This document shows, one piece after another, positions 8,481-17,706 of a DNA stretch of 63,473 nucleotides (positions are counted from its first letter, which is position 1; each line of letters opens with the position of its first letter). The notes under the pieces were generated by a model that saw only the letters and a program-made list of their open reading frames with translations, did not search any database and was not told the origin of the DNA. Source of the stretch: Anaerophilus nitritigenes (GTDB lineage Bacteria; Bacillota; Clostridia; Peptostreptococcales; Thermotaleaceae); contig NZ_RYYS01000088.1 of NCBI RefSeq assembly GCF_004138215.1, forward strand, positions 1 through 63,473. The letters are read 5' to 3'. A program made the translations under genes and the position numbers.

Positions 8481-10517
8481 CTATTTCTCTATTTTTTCCC
8501 ATATTTGATCCACTGCATTTTTTACAGCTTCTTCCCTCGGAACATATGGAAGTGTAATATGATCCTTACCTTTCATAATTTCATTGTATTCTATACAAGT
8601 AGTAACAGCGTTTTCATTTCTTGCCCATGCACGTCTTGAAACTCCACACATAGTATCCCATGGCATAGAAGCTCTTAAAATATCATCTACTCTTTGACTG
8701 CCATCTAACACCATACCAAATCCTCCATTGATGGATTTTCCAATTCCTACTCCTCCACCATTATGAAGAGCTATCAGACTCATTCCTCTTGCTGCATTTC
8801 CTGCAAAACAATGAGTTGCCATTTCTGCCATAATATTACTTCCATCTTTAATATTAGAAGTCTCTCTAAACGGAGAATCTGTTCCACCTGTATCATGATG
8901 ATCGCGACCTAGCATTACCGGTCCAATTTCTCCGTTTCTTACCATTTCATTAAATTTAAGAGCAATCTTTGTTCTTCCTAATGCATCTTGATAAAGAATT
9001 CTCGCTTGAGTTCCTACTACTAATTTATTTTTATCTGCATCTTGAATCCATATATAGTTGTCTCTATCTTGATATCTTCTATCAGGATCAATACACTCCA
9101 TAGCTGCATGATCTGTTTTTAATAAATCCTCATGTTTTCCACTTAAGCATACCCATCTGAATGGACCATATCCATAATCAAATAATTGAGGTCCTAAAAT
9201 ATCTTCTACATAGGAAGGCCAAATGAATCCATCTTTATCATCTCTTTTATTTTTAGAGATTTCTTTGATTCCTGAATCATAAATAGCTTTCATAAAAGCA
9301 TTTCCATAATCAAAGAAGTAAGTTCCTTTATCAACCAATGCTTTGATTACTTCAAAATGACTCTTAAGTGTCTCGTCTACTAATTTGTGAAATTTCTTAT
9401 GATCTGTTGCTAAAAGATTTGTTCTTTCTTCAAAAGTAATTCCTTGTGGACAATATCCTCCTGTATAGACTTCATGACAAGAGGTTTGATCTGATAAAAG
9501 ATCTATATGAATATCTTTCTCTAATGCATATTCTAGTAAATCTACTATATTTCCATGAAAAGCAATGGCACAAGGCTCTTTTTTATTCATATATTCTTTA
9601 GCTAAATCAAAAGCTTCTTCACAAGTTTTTGCAACTTTACTTACCCATCCTTGAGTATATCTAGTTTCTATTCTTGATTCATCAACTTCTGCTATAATTC
9701 CTACTCCACCTGCAATTTCTACAGCTTTACCTTGAGCACCACTCATTCCTCCAAGACCTGATGTAATAAATAATCTTCCTTTTAAATCTTCATCTTGTGG
9801 AATACCTAATTTTAATCTTCCTGCATTTAAAATTGTATTATAAGTTCCATGTACAATTCCTTGAGGACCTATATACATCCATCCTCCTGCAGTCATTTGT
9901 CCATAATTGGCAACTCCTAATGCGGCTGCTCTATTGAAATTGTCCAAATCATCAAACATACCAATCATAAGCCCATTGGTAACGATTACCCTTGGTGAAT
10001 CTGGTTTTGAATGAAATAGTCCTACAGGATGTCCAGATTGTATTACTAAAGTTTGATCTTGTGTTAAAACTTCTAAATACTTTTTAATCAATCTATATTG
10101 CATCCAGTTTTGAAAAATCATACCTGTCTCTCCATAGGTAACTAATTCATATGGATAAAGTGCAATATCAAAATCTAAATTGTTGTCAATCATAACTTGA
10201 AATGCTTTTCCTTCTACACATTGTCCTTTATATTCATCAATAGGCTTTCCTTTTAGTTTACCTTTTGGTCTAAAACGATACCCATAAATTCTTCCCATTG
10301 TCACAAGTTCGTCTAAAAATTCAGGAATCAATTGTTCGTGAAGTTCCTCTGGAATATATCTTAGAGCATTTTTTAGAGCTAATTCTGTTTCTTCTTTAGT
10401 AAGAGTCAAATCTCTTCTTGGAGCACGTCTAATTCCTTTTTCAAATTCAGGGTACTCAGGAAGTACTGATTCTAATTTAATGGTCATGTTATTTGCAATA
10501 GATTGATTTAAATTCAT
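8481..10517 (-). CDS. hutU: Urocanate hydratase
   Basis: A 678-aa urocanase of the long clostridial type, longer than the roughly 550-residue proteobacterial form. It hydrates urocanate to imidazolone-propionate with tightly bound NAD. GGWMYIGPQGIVHGTYNT and FITSGLGGMSGAQGKA cover the NAD-binding core, and YCPQG plus the GGGVGIGKS region near the C-terminus match the active-site part. The start follows GGGAGG. Thirteen bp separate it from ftcD and 17 bp from fhs. Confidence 0.95.
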   Translation of the reverse strand: MNLNQSIANNMTIKLESVLPEYPEFEKGIRRAPRRDLTLTKEETELALKNALRYIPEELHEQLIPEFLDELVTMGRIYGYRFRPKGKLKGKPIDEYKGQCVEGKAFQVMIDNNLDFDIALYPYELVTYGETGMIFQNWMQYRLIKKYLEVLTQDQTLVIQSGHPVGLFHSKPDSPRVIVTNGLMIGMFDDLDNFNRAAALGVANYGQMTAGGWMYIGPQGIVHGTYNTILNAGRLKLGIPQDEDLKGRLFITSGLGGMSGAQGKAVEIAGGVGIIAEVDESRIETRYTQGWVSKVAKTCEEAFDLAKEYMNKKEPCAIAFHGNIVDLLEYALEKDIHIDLLSDQTSCHEVYTGGYCPQGITFEERTNLLATDHKKFHKLVDETLKSHFEVIKALVDKGTYFFDYGNAFMKAIYDSGIKEISKNKRDDKDGFIWPSYVEDILGPQLFDYGYGPFRWVCLSGKHEDLLKTDHAAMECIDPDRRYQDRDNYIWIQDADKNKLVVGTQARILYQDALGRTKIALKFNEMVRNGEIGPVMLGRDHHDTGGTDSPFRETSNIKDGSNIMAEMATHCFAGNAARGMSLIALHNGGGVGIGKSINGGFGMVLDGSQRVDDILRASMPWDTMCGVSRRAWARNENAVTTCIEYNEIMKGKDHITLPYVPREEAVKNAVDQIWEKIEK

Positions 10518-10534
10518 AAAAATTCCTCCCTATT

Positions 10535-12211
10535 TTAAAATAATCCTATAATATTTCCATCTTGATCTATATCCATTTTGCTAGATGATGGTACCTTTGG
10601 AAGTCCTGGCATAGTCATTACATCTCCTGTAAGACATACTATAAACCCTGCTCCTGCAGATACTTTTAATTCTCTTACTGTCACTTCAAAATCCTTCGGT
10701 GCTCCTAATAAATCCTTATCGTCAGATAAAGAATATTGTGTTTTAGCCATACATATAGGCAATTTGTCAAAGCCCAATTCTTCTAGTTTTTTCATTTGCT
10801 TTTTAGCAGGTCCTGTAAATACTGCTCTTTTTCCTCCATAAATCTCTGTCACAATTTTATTAACCTTTTGTTCTATAGAATCATTTATGTCATAAAGGAA
10901 TTTAAAATCTGGCTTTTCATTTTCTACCATACGAACTACTTTCTGAGCCATATCAACTCCACCTTCTCCACCTTTAGCCCATACTTCATTTAAAGATACT
11001 TCTACTCCTATTTCTGCACATTTTTTCTTTAACATATCAATTTCTGCTTCTGTATCTTGTATGAATTTGTTGATAGATACCATTACTGGCAAACCAAATT
11101 TTCTAATATTTCCAACTTGTTTTTCTAAGTTTTCAAATCCTTTTCCTACTGCCTCTACATTTTCTGCTCCTAATTCTGTCTTTTTTACTCCTCCATGCAT
11201 TTTTAATGCTCTTATAGTAGCTACAACTACAACTCCATCTGGAGTAAGATTTCCATACCTACATTTTATATCTAAGAATTTTTCTGCACCCAAATCTGCA
11301 CCAAAACCTGCTTCTGTAACTAAATAATCTCCTAATTTAAGACCTAATTTTGTAGCCATAATACTATTGCATCCATGAGCAATATTAGCAAAAGGTCCTC
11401 CATGAATAAGAGCCGGTGTATTTTCTAAGGTTTGTACTAAGTTTGGTTTGATAGCATCTTTAAATAGAAGTGCCATAGCTCCATGTACTTCTAGATCTCT
11501 TGCTGTTACAGGTTGTTGATCCATATTATAAGCAACTACCATTCTTCCAAATCTTTCTTTTAAGTCCATTAAATCTGTTGCCAAACATAATACCGCCATT
11601 ACTTCTGATGCTACTGTAATCATAAATCCATCTTCACGAGTAAAACCATTTGGTTTTCCTCCAAGACCTACAACAACTTGTCTAAGATTTCTATCATTCA
11701 TATCTAGAACTCTTTTCCATATAATTTGTCTAGAATCTATTCTTAAAGCATTACCTTGATGAATATGATTATCAATTACTGCAGCTAATAGATTGTTTGC
11801 TGTTGTAATCGCATGCATATCTCCGGTAAAGTGAAGATTGATATCTTCCATAGGAACAACTTGAGCATATCCTCCTCCTGCTGCTCCTCCCTTTACTCCA
11901 AAGACAGGACCTAATGATGGTTCTCTTAAAGCAATTACTGCCTTTTTGCCTATTTTATTCAATGCTTGTCCTAAGCCAACAGCTGTAGTAGATTTTCCTT
12001 CTCCCGCAGGTGTAGGATTGATTGCTGTTACAAGAATCAATTTTCCGTCTTTTTCATCCTCTAATCTTTTAAAAATATCTAAAGAGATTTTTCCTTTATA
12101 TTTACCATATAGCTCTAATTCATCTTCTGAAACACCTAATTTTTCTGCTACTTCAGAAATTGGTACCATGTTCGCTTTTTGTGCAATTTCTATATCACTT
12201 AATACACTCAT
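10535..12211 (-). CDS. fhs: Formate-tetrahydrofolate ligase
   Basis: A 558-aa ATP-dependent ligase (10-formyl-THF synthetase). The P-loop [11 protein letters not shown] near 65 and the [11 protein letters not shown] segment are characteristic. I start at the ATG ([13 protein letters not shown]) because AAAGGAG lies directly upstream; an earlier GTG overlaps that ribosome site. As first gene of the run with hutU, ftcD, hutI and fchA, it probably works in reverse, making ATP and formate from 10-formyl-THF derived from histidine (inference). The intervening FolD cyclohydrolase is not in this window. Confidence 0.95.
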   Translation of the reverse strand: MSVLSDIEIAQKANMVPISEVAEKLGVSEDELELYGKYKGKISLDIFKRLEDEKDGKLILVTAINPTPAGEGKSTTAVGLGQALNKIGKKAVIALREPSLGPVFGVKGGAAGGGYAQVVPMEDINLHFTGDMHAITTANNLLAAVIDNHIHQGNALRIDSRQIIWKRVLDMNDRNLRQVVVGLGGKPNGFTREDGFMITVASEVMAVLCLATDLMDLKERFGRMVVAYNMDQQPVTARDLEVHGAMALLFKDAIKPNLVQTLENTPALIHGGPFANIAHGCNSIMATKLGLKLGDYLVTEAGFGADLGAEKFLDIKCRYGNLTPDGVVVVATIRALKMHGGVKKTELGAENVEAVGKGFENLEKQVGNIRKFGLPVMVSINKFIQDTEAEIDMLKKKCAEIGVEVSLNEVWAKGGEGGVDMAQKVVRMVENEKPDFKFLYDINDSIEQKVNKIVTEIYGGKRAVFTGPAKKQMKKLEELGFDKLPICMAKTQYSLSDDKDLLGAPKDFEVTVRELKVSAGAGFIVCLTGDVMTMPGLPKVPSSSKMDIDQDGNIIGLF

Positions 12212-12342
12212 TTTTTCCACTCCTTTTGTCGTTTTTTTTATTATAAAATACTTTCGTCATTAAAACGTCTATATAGATTAAATTTTTTTAATTTTTTATT
12301 AAATCAATAAATTATTTTATATTTTTTCTTTTATTGCAACAA
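12212..12342 (-). other. Leader region of fhs
   Basis: A 131-bp AT-rich gap between the racemase-like gene and fhs. A TATAAT about 35 bp upstream of the fhs start could be a -10, but no matching -35 is seen. It contains TATAGACGTT (minus strand, 12264-12273), also present in the FNT promoter. No terminator is evident, so fhs may also be read from upstream. Confidence 0.35.
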
Positions 12343-13182
12343 TTAAAAGTTTCTACTAATATATACAATTCCCTCTGCTACAATTTTTACTCGTCCTTTT
12401 AGATAAATTTTTTCAATAGTATTATTTTTCCATATCGTTGAAATCTCTAAAACTCCTCCTGGTTGATTTACTTTTAAATTCATATCGTTTTGATGTTCAT
12501 AAGAAAGAGCTACTCCTAATGCAGCTGTACCAGAACCACATCCTCTCTCAAAAACAAGACTTTCTGTTTCCTTCACATAAATCAAAGGCTCTATAAAAGT
12601 ATTTGCTTCATCATAAAATATCATACCCAAAGCTTCATATTCTAAATCTTTTAATTTTTCTTTTACTTTCAAGAAAAAATTGGTCTTGTCTTTAATTTTT
12701 TCATTTTTCAATACAACATGAACGATTCCTGGAAATTCAACTAATTGCATATGATAATTTTGTCCATCTATCTCTATATCCAAATTCTTTATATTTTTAT
12801 GTAGAGGCATATCAATACTTGAAATGAATTCTATAGGATCATTTGTTTCTTCAACATGACAATATATAATTTTTTCCATTCCAGATACTTCTATTGGAAT
12901 ATTCATTTTTCTATCTTTTTTTATTACACTCTTATGATCTTCATAAGCTAATAATGCTGCTAATGCTCGAGTTGCATTTGCACAAAATTCTCCACCCATC
13001 ATCTGTAATCTTACACATTCTCCATCTTGTGCTTTTTCTATAAATCCAACTTGCTCTGCATAAACATTCCCATATGCCATTATCTTATTAGCTATTTCTA
13101 TATAACAGCTTCTAGGTAGTTGATTTCTAATAAACACAGTCATGTTTTCTGTCGGATTTACCTTTGCAAAATGTAGCTTCAT
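12343..13182 (-). CDS. DapF-fold racemase/epimerase, possible histidine racemase
   Basis: A 279-aa cofactor-independent epimerase with two catalytic cysteines, C67 in MGGEFCANATRA and C215 in FERGCGSGTAA. The start is the ATG of MKLHFAKVNP, preceded by AAAGGAGGAG; an upstream in-frame ATG has no ribosome site. The cysteine contexts differ from true DapF (CGNG and ACGTG), and lysine-pathway genes are absent. DapF-fold histidine racemases are known (CntK of staphylopine synthesis). Placement between the YuiF-type permease and fhs in a hut locus suggests interconversion of D- and L-histidine (inference). An epimerase for another amino acid cannot be excluded. Confidence 0.7.
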   Translation of the reverse strand: MKLHFAKVNPTENMTVFIRNQLPRSCYIEIANKIMAYGNVYAEQVGFIEKAQDGECVRLQMMGGEFCANATRALAALLAYEDHKSVIKKDRKMNIPIEVSGMEKIIYCHVEETNDPIEFISSIDMPLHKNIKNLDIEIDGQNYHMQLVEFPGIVHVVLKNEKIKDKTNFFLKVKEKLKDLEYEALGMIFYDEANTFIEPLIYVKETESLVFERGCGSGTAALGVALSYEHQNDMNLKVNQPGGVLEISTIWKNNTIEKIYLKGRVKIVAEGIVYISRNF

Positions 13183-13206
13183 CTTCACTCCTCCTTTTTT
13201 AATAAA

Positions 13207-13250
13207 CAAAGCACCCATCTTAATAGTTTGCAATCAAGATGAGTGCTTTG
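13207..13250 (-). terminator. Hairpin after the YuiF-type permease gene
   Basis: The 15-nt arms CAAAGCACTCATCTT and AAGATGGGTGCTTTG, with one G:T pair, are followed by TTTATT on the minus strand. It lies just after the permease stop and before the racemase ribosome site, so it should reduce or end hutH-permease transcription. Confidence 0.65.
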
Positions 13251-13257
13251 TTGGTTT

Positions 13258-14562
13258 TTAAAAGATCATAGCTCCAATTATCCCAAAAATCATAAGTGGT
13301 ATATTAAAGTGTAAAAAGGTAGGAACACAAGTATCCCAAATATGATCATGTTGTCCATCTGCATTAAGTCCTGCTGTAGGCCCTAATGTACTATCTGATG
13401 CAGGTGAACCCGCATCTCCTAAAGCTGCCGCTGTTCCAATAAGCACTGCTGTAGCCAATGGGCTAAATCCCATCTTCAAAGCCAAAGGTACATATATTAC
13501 TGCAATAATTGGAATTGTTCCAAACGATGTTCCAATCCCCATAGTAATAATCAACCCTAATAAGATCATGATAGATGCTGCAATCAATTTACTACCACCC
13601 ATTAAACTTGCTGCTGCATTTACCAATCCTTCTACTCCACCTGTTTCTCTAATTACACTAGCATATCCAGACGCTACGAGCATAACAAATGCAATAAATC
13701 CCATCATACCAATTCCACTATCCATAAGACTATCTATATGTTTCCATTCAATAGCTTTAAACGAAACCATAATTCCAAGACCTACTAAAGCTCCTAAAGG
13801 TAATGATCCTACTGTAAGCTGAATAACTAATGCTGCTAATGCTCCAGCTAATGCTACAAAATGAGATGTATTTAACTCAATATTTTTTTCTTCTACCACT
13901 TCTTCTGCTGGATTTTCCTCTATTTTGTATTCTCTAGGTTTTCTATAGGTAATAAATATAGCTACTAAAACCCCCACTAACATCCCAAACCCAGGAAGCC
14001 ACATTCCTTTCCAAACATCTGTATTTGCCATAGCTATACCATTTGCAGTCATTTCCTTTGCAACAATTCCATGAAATATCAATCCAAAACCTACTGGAAG
14101 CGCCAAATAAGGGGCTTTTAGTCCAAATGTTAAAGCACAAGCTGCTCCTCTTCTATCTAGTTTCAATTTACTCATAATTCCAAGAAGCGGCGGAATCAAT
14201 ATAGGAATAAATGCAATGTGAACAGGTATTAAGTTTTGAGAAAAACAACTAATCAGCGCTATCAAAATCAAAAGTGTTTTTTGTTTTCCTTGCATCATTC
14301 CTGCTATTTTTCTAGATAAAATACTAGCAAGACCTGTATGGTGAATTGCTGCTGCCAACGCCCCAAGTAAAATATAGCTCAAAGCAGTCTCTGAATTTCC
14401 TCCCATTCCACCAATAAGAATATCCATCACTTCTTTAATAGGCATCCCTGCAATAAGTCCTCCAGCAATAGCTGCCACCAAAAGAGCAATGATAACATTT
14501 AGCTTTAAAAGACAAAGCACACTCATAATCACTACCGAAAGCACAACTGGATTTGTTAACAT
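13258..14562 (-). CDS. YuiF-type permease, probable histidine transporter
   Basis: A 434-aa integral membrane protein with about eleven hydrophobic segments, belonging to the NhaC/ion-transporter-like family that includes Bacillus YuiF. PVHIAFIPILIPPLLG near 115 and the late GSPASDSTLGPTAGLNADGQHDH motif are family features. Comparative work on T-box regulons assigned YuiF-like proteins to histidine uptake. Direct adjacency to hutH supports that here. It is probably co-transcribed with hutH from the promoter at 16238-16266. Family annotation as Na+/H+ antiporter would be a misleading default. Confidence 0.75.
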   Translation of the reverse strand: MLTNPVVLSVVIMSVLCLLKLNVIIALLVAAIAGGLIAGMPIKEVMDILIGGMGGNSETALSYILLGALAAAIHHTGLASILSRKIAGMMQGKQKTLLILIALISCFSQNLIPVHIAFIPILIPPLLGIMSKLKLDRRGAACALTFGLKAPYLALPVGFGLIFHGIVAKEMTANGIAMANTDVWKGMWLPGFGMLVGVLVAIFITYRKPREYKIEENPAEEVVEEKNIELNTSHFVALAGALAALVIQLTVGSLPLGALVGLGIMVSFKAIEWKHIDSLMDSGIGMMGFIAFVMLVASGYASVIRETGGVEGLVNAAASLMGGSKLIAASIMILLGLIITMGIGTSFGTIPIIAVIYVPLALKMGFSPLATAVLIGTAAALGDAGSPASDSTLGPTAGLNADGQHDHIWDTCVPTFLHFNIPLMIFGIIGAMIF

Positions 14563-14640
14563 AATTCCCCTCCTTTTTATAATTCCTTTTATTTTTACTT
14601 AATACTTTATCACATTAAATCGATAAATGGAAGTAGTTTT

Positions 14641-16173
14641 TTATTGTAATTCCAAATCTCCTATTGTTTCCTCTACTTCTTTTAACATATTGCTTTCACA
14701 AATTAATTTTGCACATTTATTAATATCTTTATACAAAATACGATCTTCATGTAATGTTTCTATAACTTGACGAATTTTTTCATAAGCTACTTTTGTTCCT
14801 TTTCCTAAATGCTTTCCTTTGTTAAAATCTATAGCTTGAGCTGCTGCCATCAACTCTATAGCTAAAACATTTTTTACATTTTCACAAATTTCTTTTGCTT
14901 TCCTTGCTGCAATAGTACCCATACTTACATGATCTTCTTGATTTGCAGAAGAAGGAATAGAATCTACACTAGCTGGATGAGCCAATACTTTATTTTCAGA
15001 TACTAATGCTGCTGCTGCATATTGAGCAATCATAAACCCTGAATGAAGTCCTCCTTTTTCTGTTAAAAATGCAGGCAGTCCACTTAACTGAGGATTTACT
15101 AGTCTTTCAATTCTTCTTTCTGAAACATTTGCAATTTCCGATAATGCAATTCCTAAAAAGTCAAAAGCTAAAGCCATAGGCTGTCCATGGAAATTTCCTC
15201 CTGATATAGCAGATTCATCTTCTGTAAAGATCAAAGGATTGTCTGTAGCTCCATTAATTTCAATATTGATTTTGTCTAGTACATAAGAAATGGCATCTTT
15301 ACTCGCTCCATGGATTTGAGGTACACATCTTAATGTATAAGCATCTTGTACTCTAATTTCTCCTTGTCTAGTAGTTCTTTGACTTTCTTCTACAAGTCTT
15401 AAAAGATTTTTAGCTGTAATCATTTGTCCCTTATGAGGTCTTACTTCATGTACTCTTTTATCATATGCATCTACAATTCCATTTAATCCTTCTACAGTAA
15501 GTGCAGCTGCAATATCTGCCGTTTTTAATATATTAATGGAATCATGTACAGTAAGTGCTCCTACAGCAGTCATCACTTGTGTTCCGTTAATCAATGCCAA
15601 TCCTTCTTTCGATGTAAGAACCACAGGCTCAATTCCAGCTTTTTCCATAGCTTCTTTTCCTGTCATAAGTTTTCCTTTGTAATACGCTTCCCCTTCACCT
15701 ATTAACACCAATGTCATATGAGATAATGGTGCTAAATCTCCACTTGCTCCTAAAGATCCCTTTTCTGGAATAGCAGGATGTACTCCTTTATTAATCATTT
15801 CAATAAGAGTTTGAAGAGTTTTTGGTTGAATACCTGAAAAACCTTTTGACAACGCATTTGCTCTAAGAAGCATAATAGCTCTTGAAATATCTTCAGAAAA
15901 ATGTTTTCCTACTCCGCATGCATGACTCATAATTAAGTTTTTTTGAAGATCCTTTGATTCTTCTTTAGAGATTGCTACATCGCTAAACTTACCAAATCCA
16001 GTAGTTATACCATATACAGTTCTTTCTTCATCTACTAATTTATCTACAAAAGCTCTAGATTTTTTTACTTTTTCTAATGCCTCTTCAGTTAAAGCTACTT
16101 CAAAATCCTCTCTTGCTACTTTTACTACATCCTCTAATGTTAAACTATTTCCATCAATTAATATTTTGTTCAT
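14641..16173 (-). CDS. hutH: Histidine ammonia-lyase
   Basis: A 510-aa HAL. It removes ammonia from L-histidine to give urocanate, the entry step of the pathway. The Ala-Ser-Gly triad that cyclises to the MIO prosthetic group is at 143-145 in GSLGASGDLAPLSH. The catalytic tyrosine region YGITTGFGKF near 54 and the NPQLSGLPAFL segment are present. The ATG follows AGGAGGG. It is first in the leftward run and has a near-consensus promoter, so entry flux is set here. Confidence 0.97.
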   Translation of the reverse strand: MNKILIDGNSLTLEDVVKVAREDFEVALTEEALEKVKKSRAFVDKLVDEERTVYGITTGFGKFSDVAISKEESKDLQKNLIMSHACGVGKHFSEDISRAIMLLRANALSKGFSGIQPKTLQTLIEMINKGVHPAIPEKGSLGASGDLAPLSHMTLVLIGEGEAYYKGKLMTGKEAMEKAGIEPVVLTSKEGLALINGTQVMTAVGALTVHDSINILKTADIAAALTVEGLNGIVDAYDKRVHEVRPHKGQMITAKNLLRLVEESQRTTRQGEIRVQDAYTLRCVPQIHGASKDAISYVLDKINIEINGATDNPLIFTEDESAISGGNFHGQPMALAFDFLGIALSEIANVSERRIERLVNPQLSGLPAFLTEKGGLHSGFMIAQYAAAALVSENKVLAHPASVDSIPSSANQEDHVSMGTIAARKAKEICENVKNVLAIELMAAAQAIDFNKGKHLGKGTKVAYEKIRQVIETLHEDRILYKDINKCAKLICESNMLKEVEETIGDLELQ

Positions 16174-16237
16174 GAAATTCCCTCCTGAGTTGAAATTTAT
16201 TTTTGTTATTTTTATAAATGTTTAGAATTTTAACTTT

Positions 16238-16266
16238 ATTATATTCTTTTCTGCATAATTTGTCAA
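16238..16266 (-). promoter_or_regulatory. Sigma-A promoter of hutH
   Basis: TTGACA (16261-16266) and TATAAT (16238-16243) on the minus strand with a 17-bp spacer: a perfect consensus promoter about 65 bp upstream of the hutH start. Such a strong core promoter in a catabolic operon implies repression or catabolite control. Confidence 0.85.
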
Positions 16267-16297
16267 TTTATTTTATAAATATTAGTTTTTATTAAAG

Positions 16298-16312
16298 TGA
16301 TAACGCTTTACA
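16298..16312. promoter_or_regulatory. Imperfect cre-like site upstream of hutH
   Basis: TGATAACGCTTTACA resembles a CcpA catabolite-response element: each half fits the consensus when read from its own end, but the element is one base longer than a standard cre. It sits about 30 bp upstream of the hutH -35 box. Confidence 0.4.
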
Positions 16313-16318
16313 GTAATA

Positions 16319-16407
16319 ATGCATTGTTGAATTTCAAATATGCATATGCTTTTTTAAAAAAACTATCTCATTTATTTTTATTTTCAAAATTATGCATTTT
16401 TATGCAT
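16319..16407. promoter_or_regulatory. Four ATGCAT palindromes upstream of hutH
   Basis: ATGCAT occurs at 16319-16324, 16340-16345, 16392-16397 and 16402-16407, the last two inside a tandem TATGCATTTT repeat. Start-to-start distances of 21, 52 and 10 bp are close to whole helical turns, as expected for a cooperative regulator. The regulator is unknown. Confidence 0.4.
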
Positions 16408-16604
16408 TTTTATTCTTTTTTTACTTTCACTTCATTTCTTTTTTGTAATATTTATCCATTATAAAGTTCTTATTTTCACAAGGTATGAAATTGTGATTAT
16501 AAAAAATTTCATTCTTCTTATATTATATTTTTTAACAATTCTTGTTTTATAAAATATATCTTTCCCATATATATTAAAAATAGTCATTTTCCAAAAAATA
16601 CAAA
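16408..16604. other. AT-rich intergenic stretch without recognised gene
   Basis: The rest of the roughly 450-bp gap between hutH and the DUF554 gene is extremely T-rich on the plus strand. I see no RNA element or open frame in it. Confidence 0.5.
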
Positions 16605-16624
16605 AGAGACAATTACTTGCCTCT
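16605..16624 (-). terminator. Weak terminator after DUF554 gene
   Basis: Imperfect hairpin AGAGGCAA-GTAA-TTGTCTCT followed by TTTTGTATTTTTT on the minus strand, adjoining the stop codon. Confidence 0.5.
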
Positions 16625-17318
16625 AAATTATTTTTAAATAAATTATTTTTCCTATGTAATATAATATGGGAATGAAAATCGCTGGCAGCATATTTCCTAC
16701 CTTGAGTTTTTTTAACTCAAGTAAATTAAAACCCAGTCCCATAATCAGAAGTCCTCCAATAGCTGACATTTCTCTGATCACTTCAGCAGTAAGCACATCC
16801 TTCATATAAATCGCCAACAAAGTAATAATTCCTTGATATAAAAATACAGAAACAGCAGAAAAAATCACTCCAATTCCTAAAGTAGAAGTAAAAACAATAG
16901 AAGTAATTCCATCCAATGTAGATTTTGCAAACAGAGTTTGATGATTTCCTGTCAATCCACTTTCTAACGCTCCTACAATCGCCATCGATCCTACACAAAA
17001 GAGTAAGCTTGAAGTCACAAAACCTTTTGCAATACTTCCTTGTTGATCTCCTAATTTGTTTCCTATGTATTTTCCTAACTTATCTAGATTATCTTCAATA
17101 TTTAAAAATTCTCCTAAAACACTTCCAATGACCATACTAAAAATAACAAGAAGTATGTTTTGCGTTTTTACAGCCCCCATAATCCCTATAAGTATTACAC
17201 TTAAAGCATTAGCTTTTAAAACAGTTTCATTATACTTCTTTGGAATTCCTCCTTTGAATAATAATCCTAACAAACTGCCTCCTATAATTGCTAATGTATT
17301 TACAATAGTCCCTAGCAT
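16623..17318 (-). CDS. DUF554 family membrane protein
   Basis: A 231-aa hydrophobic protein with about seven membrane segments, typical of the YdfK/YqgA-like DUF554 family. It begins MLGTIVNTLAIIGGSLLGLLFK and has the conserved FVTSSLLFCVGSMAIVGALESGL centre and IGGLLIMGLGFNLL near the end. No transport or enzymatic function has been firmly assigned to the family. The start follows AGGAGG. It is monocistronic and oriented like hutH, but separated from it by about 450 bp, so I do not link them functionally. Confidence 0.85.
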   Translation of the reverse strand: MLGTIVNTLAIIGGSLLGLLFKGGIPKKYNETVLKANALSVILIGIMGAVKTQNILLVIFSMVIGSVLGEFLNIEDNLDKLGKYIGNKLGDQQGSIAKGFVTSSLLFCVGSMAIVGALESGLTGNHQTLFAKSTLDGITSIVFTSTLGIGVIFSAVSVFLYQGIITLLAIYMKDVLTAEVIREMSAIGGLLIMGLGFNLLELKKLKVGNMLPAIFIPILYYIGKIIYLKII

Positions 17319-17706
17319 AAAAATTCCTCCTCTGTCTATAGAAATCTAGTATTCTAGATTAAAGAGAAATTTCCTTCTCACTAACCATATTTTATTACTT
17401 ATCTTTTGATGTATATATTTTAAAATCTATAAATATAATCACAATCAAAAATAACAGTATGCTTATCATCTTAAATTCTAAATTTTTAGCTTCTATGAGT
17501 ATTTTATCCAGTCCTACTATTATCATTTATTTTTTTGCGACTAACTCCCCATATAATTTCATAAGATTGAGATGATTGAATTGAAATTTATTGATTTAGA
17601 TATTTTTCAAAAATGTGTTTTATAAGTTTAAAATATAGTGACTAAAAACCTTTCTGATGATAAAATATAAATAATATAAGCTTAGTGTATCGAAAGGATG
17701 AATATT
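17319..17706. other. Intergenic region, no recognised element
   Basis: About 390 bp between divergent genes. It is AT-rich with several possible -10 hexamers but no convincing paired promoter, RNA motif or hairpin. It must hold promoters for both flanking genes. Confidence 0.5.

Noticed and set aside
12343-13182. Ordinary diaminopimelate epimerase (dapF)
   Set aside because: The cysteine contexts differ from the DapF consensus and there is no lysine-pathway neighbour; called a DapF-fold racemase instead. Biochemical specificity remains open.
12212-16640. His T-box in front of the YuiF-type permease or hutH
   Set aside because: YuiF genes are often T-box controlled, so I looked, but no T-box sequence or specifier structure is present upstream of hutH or the permease.
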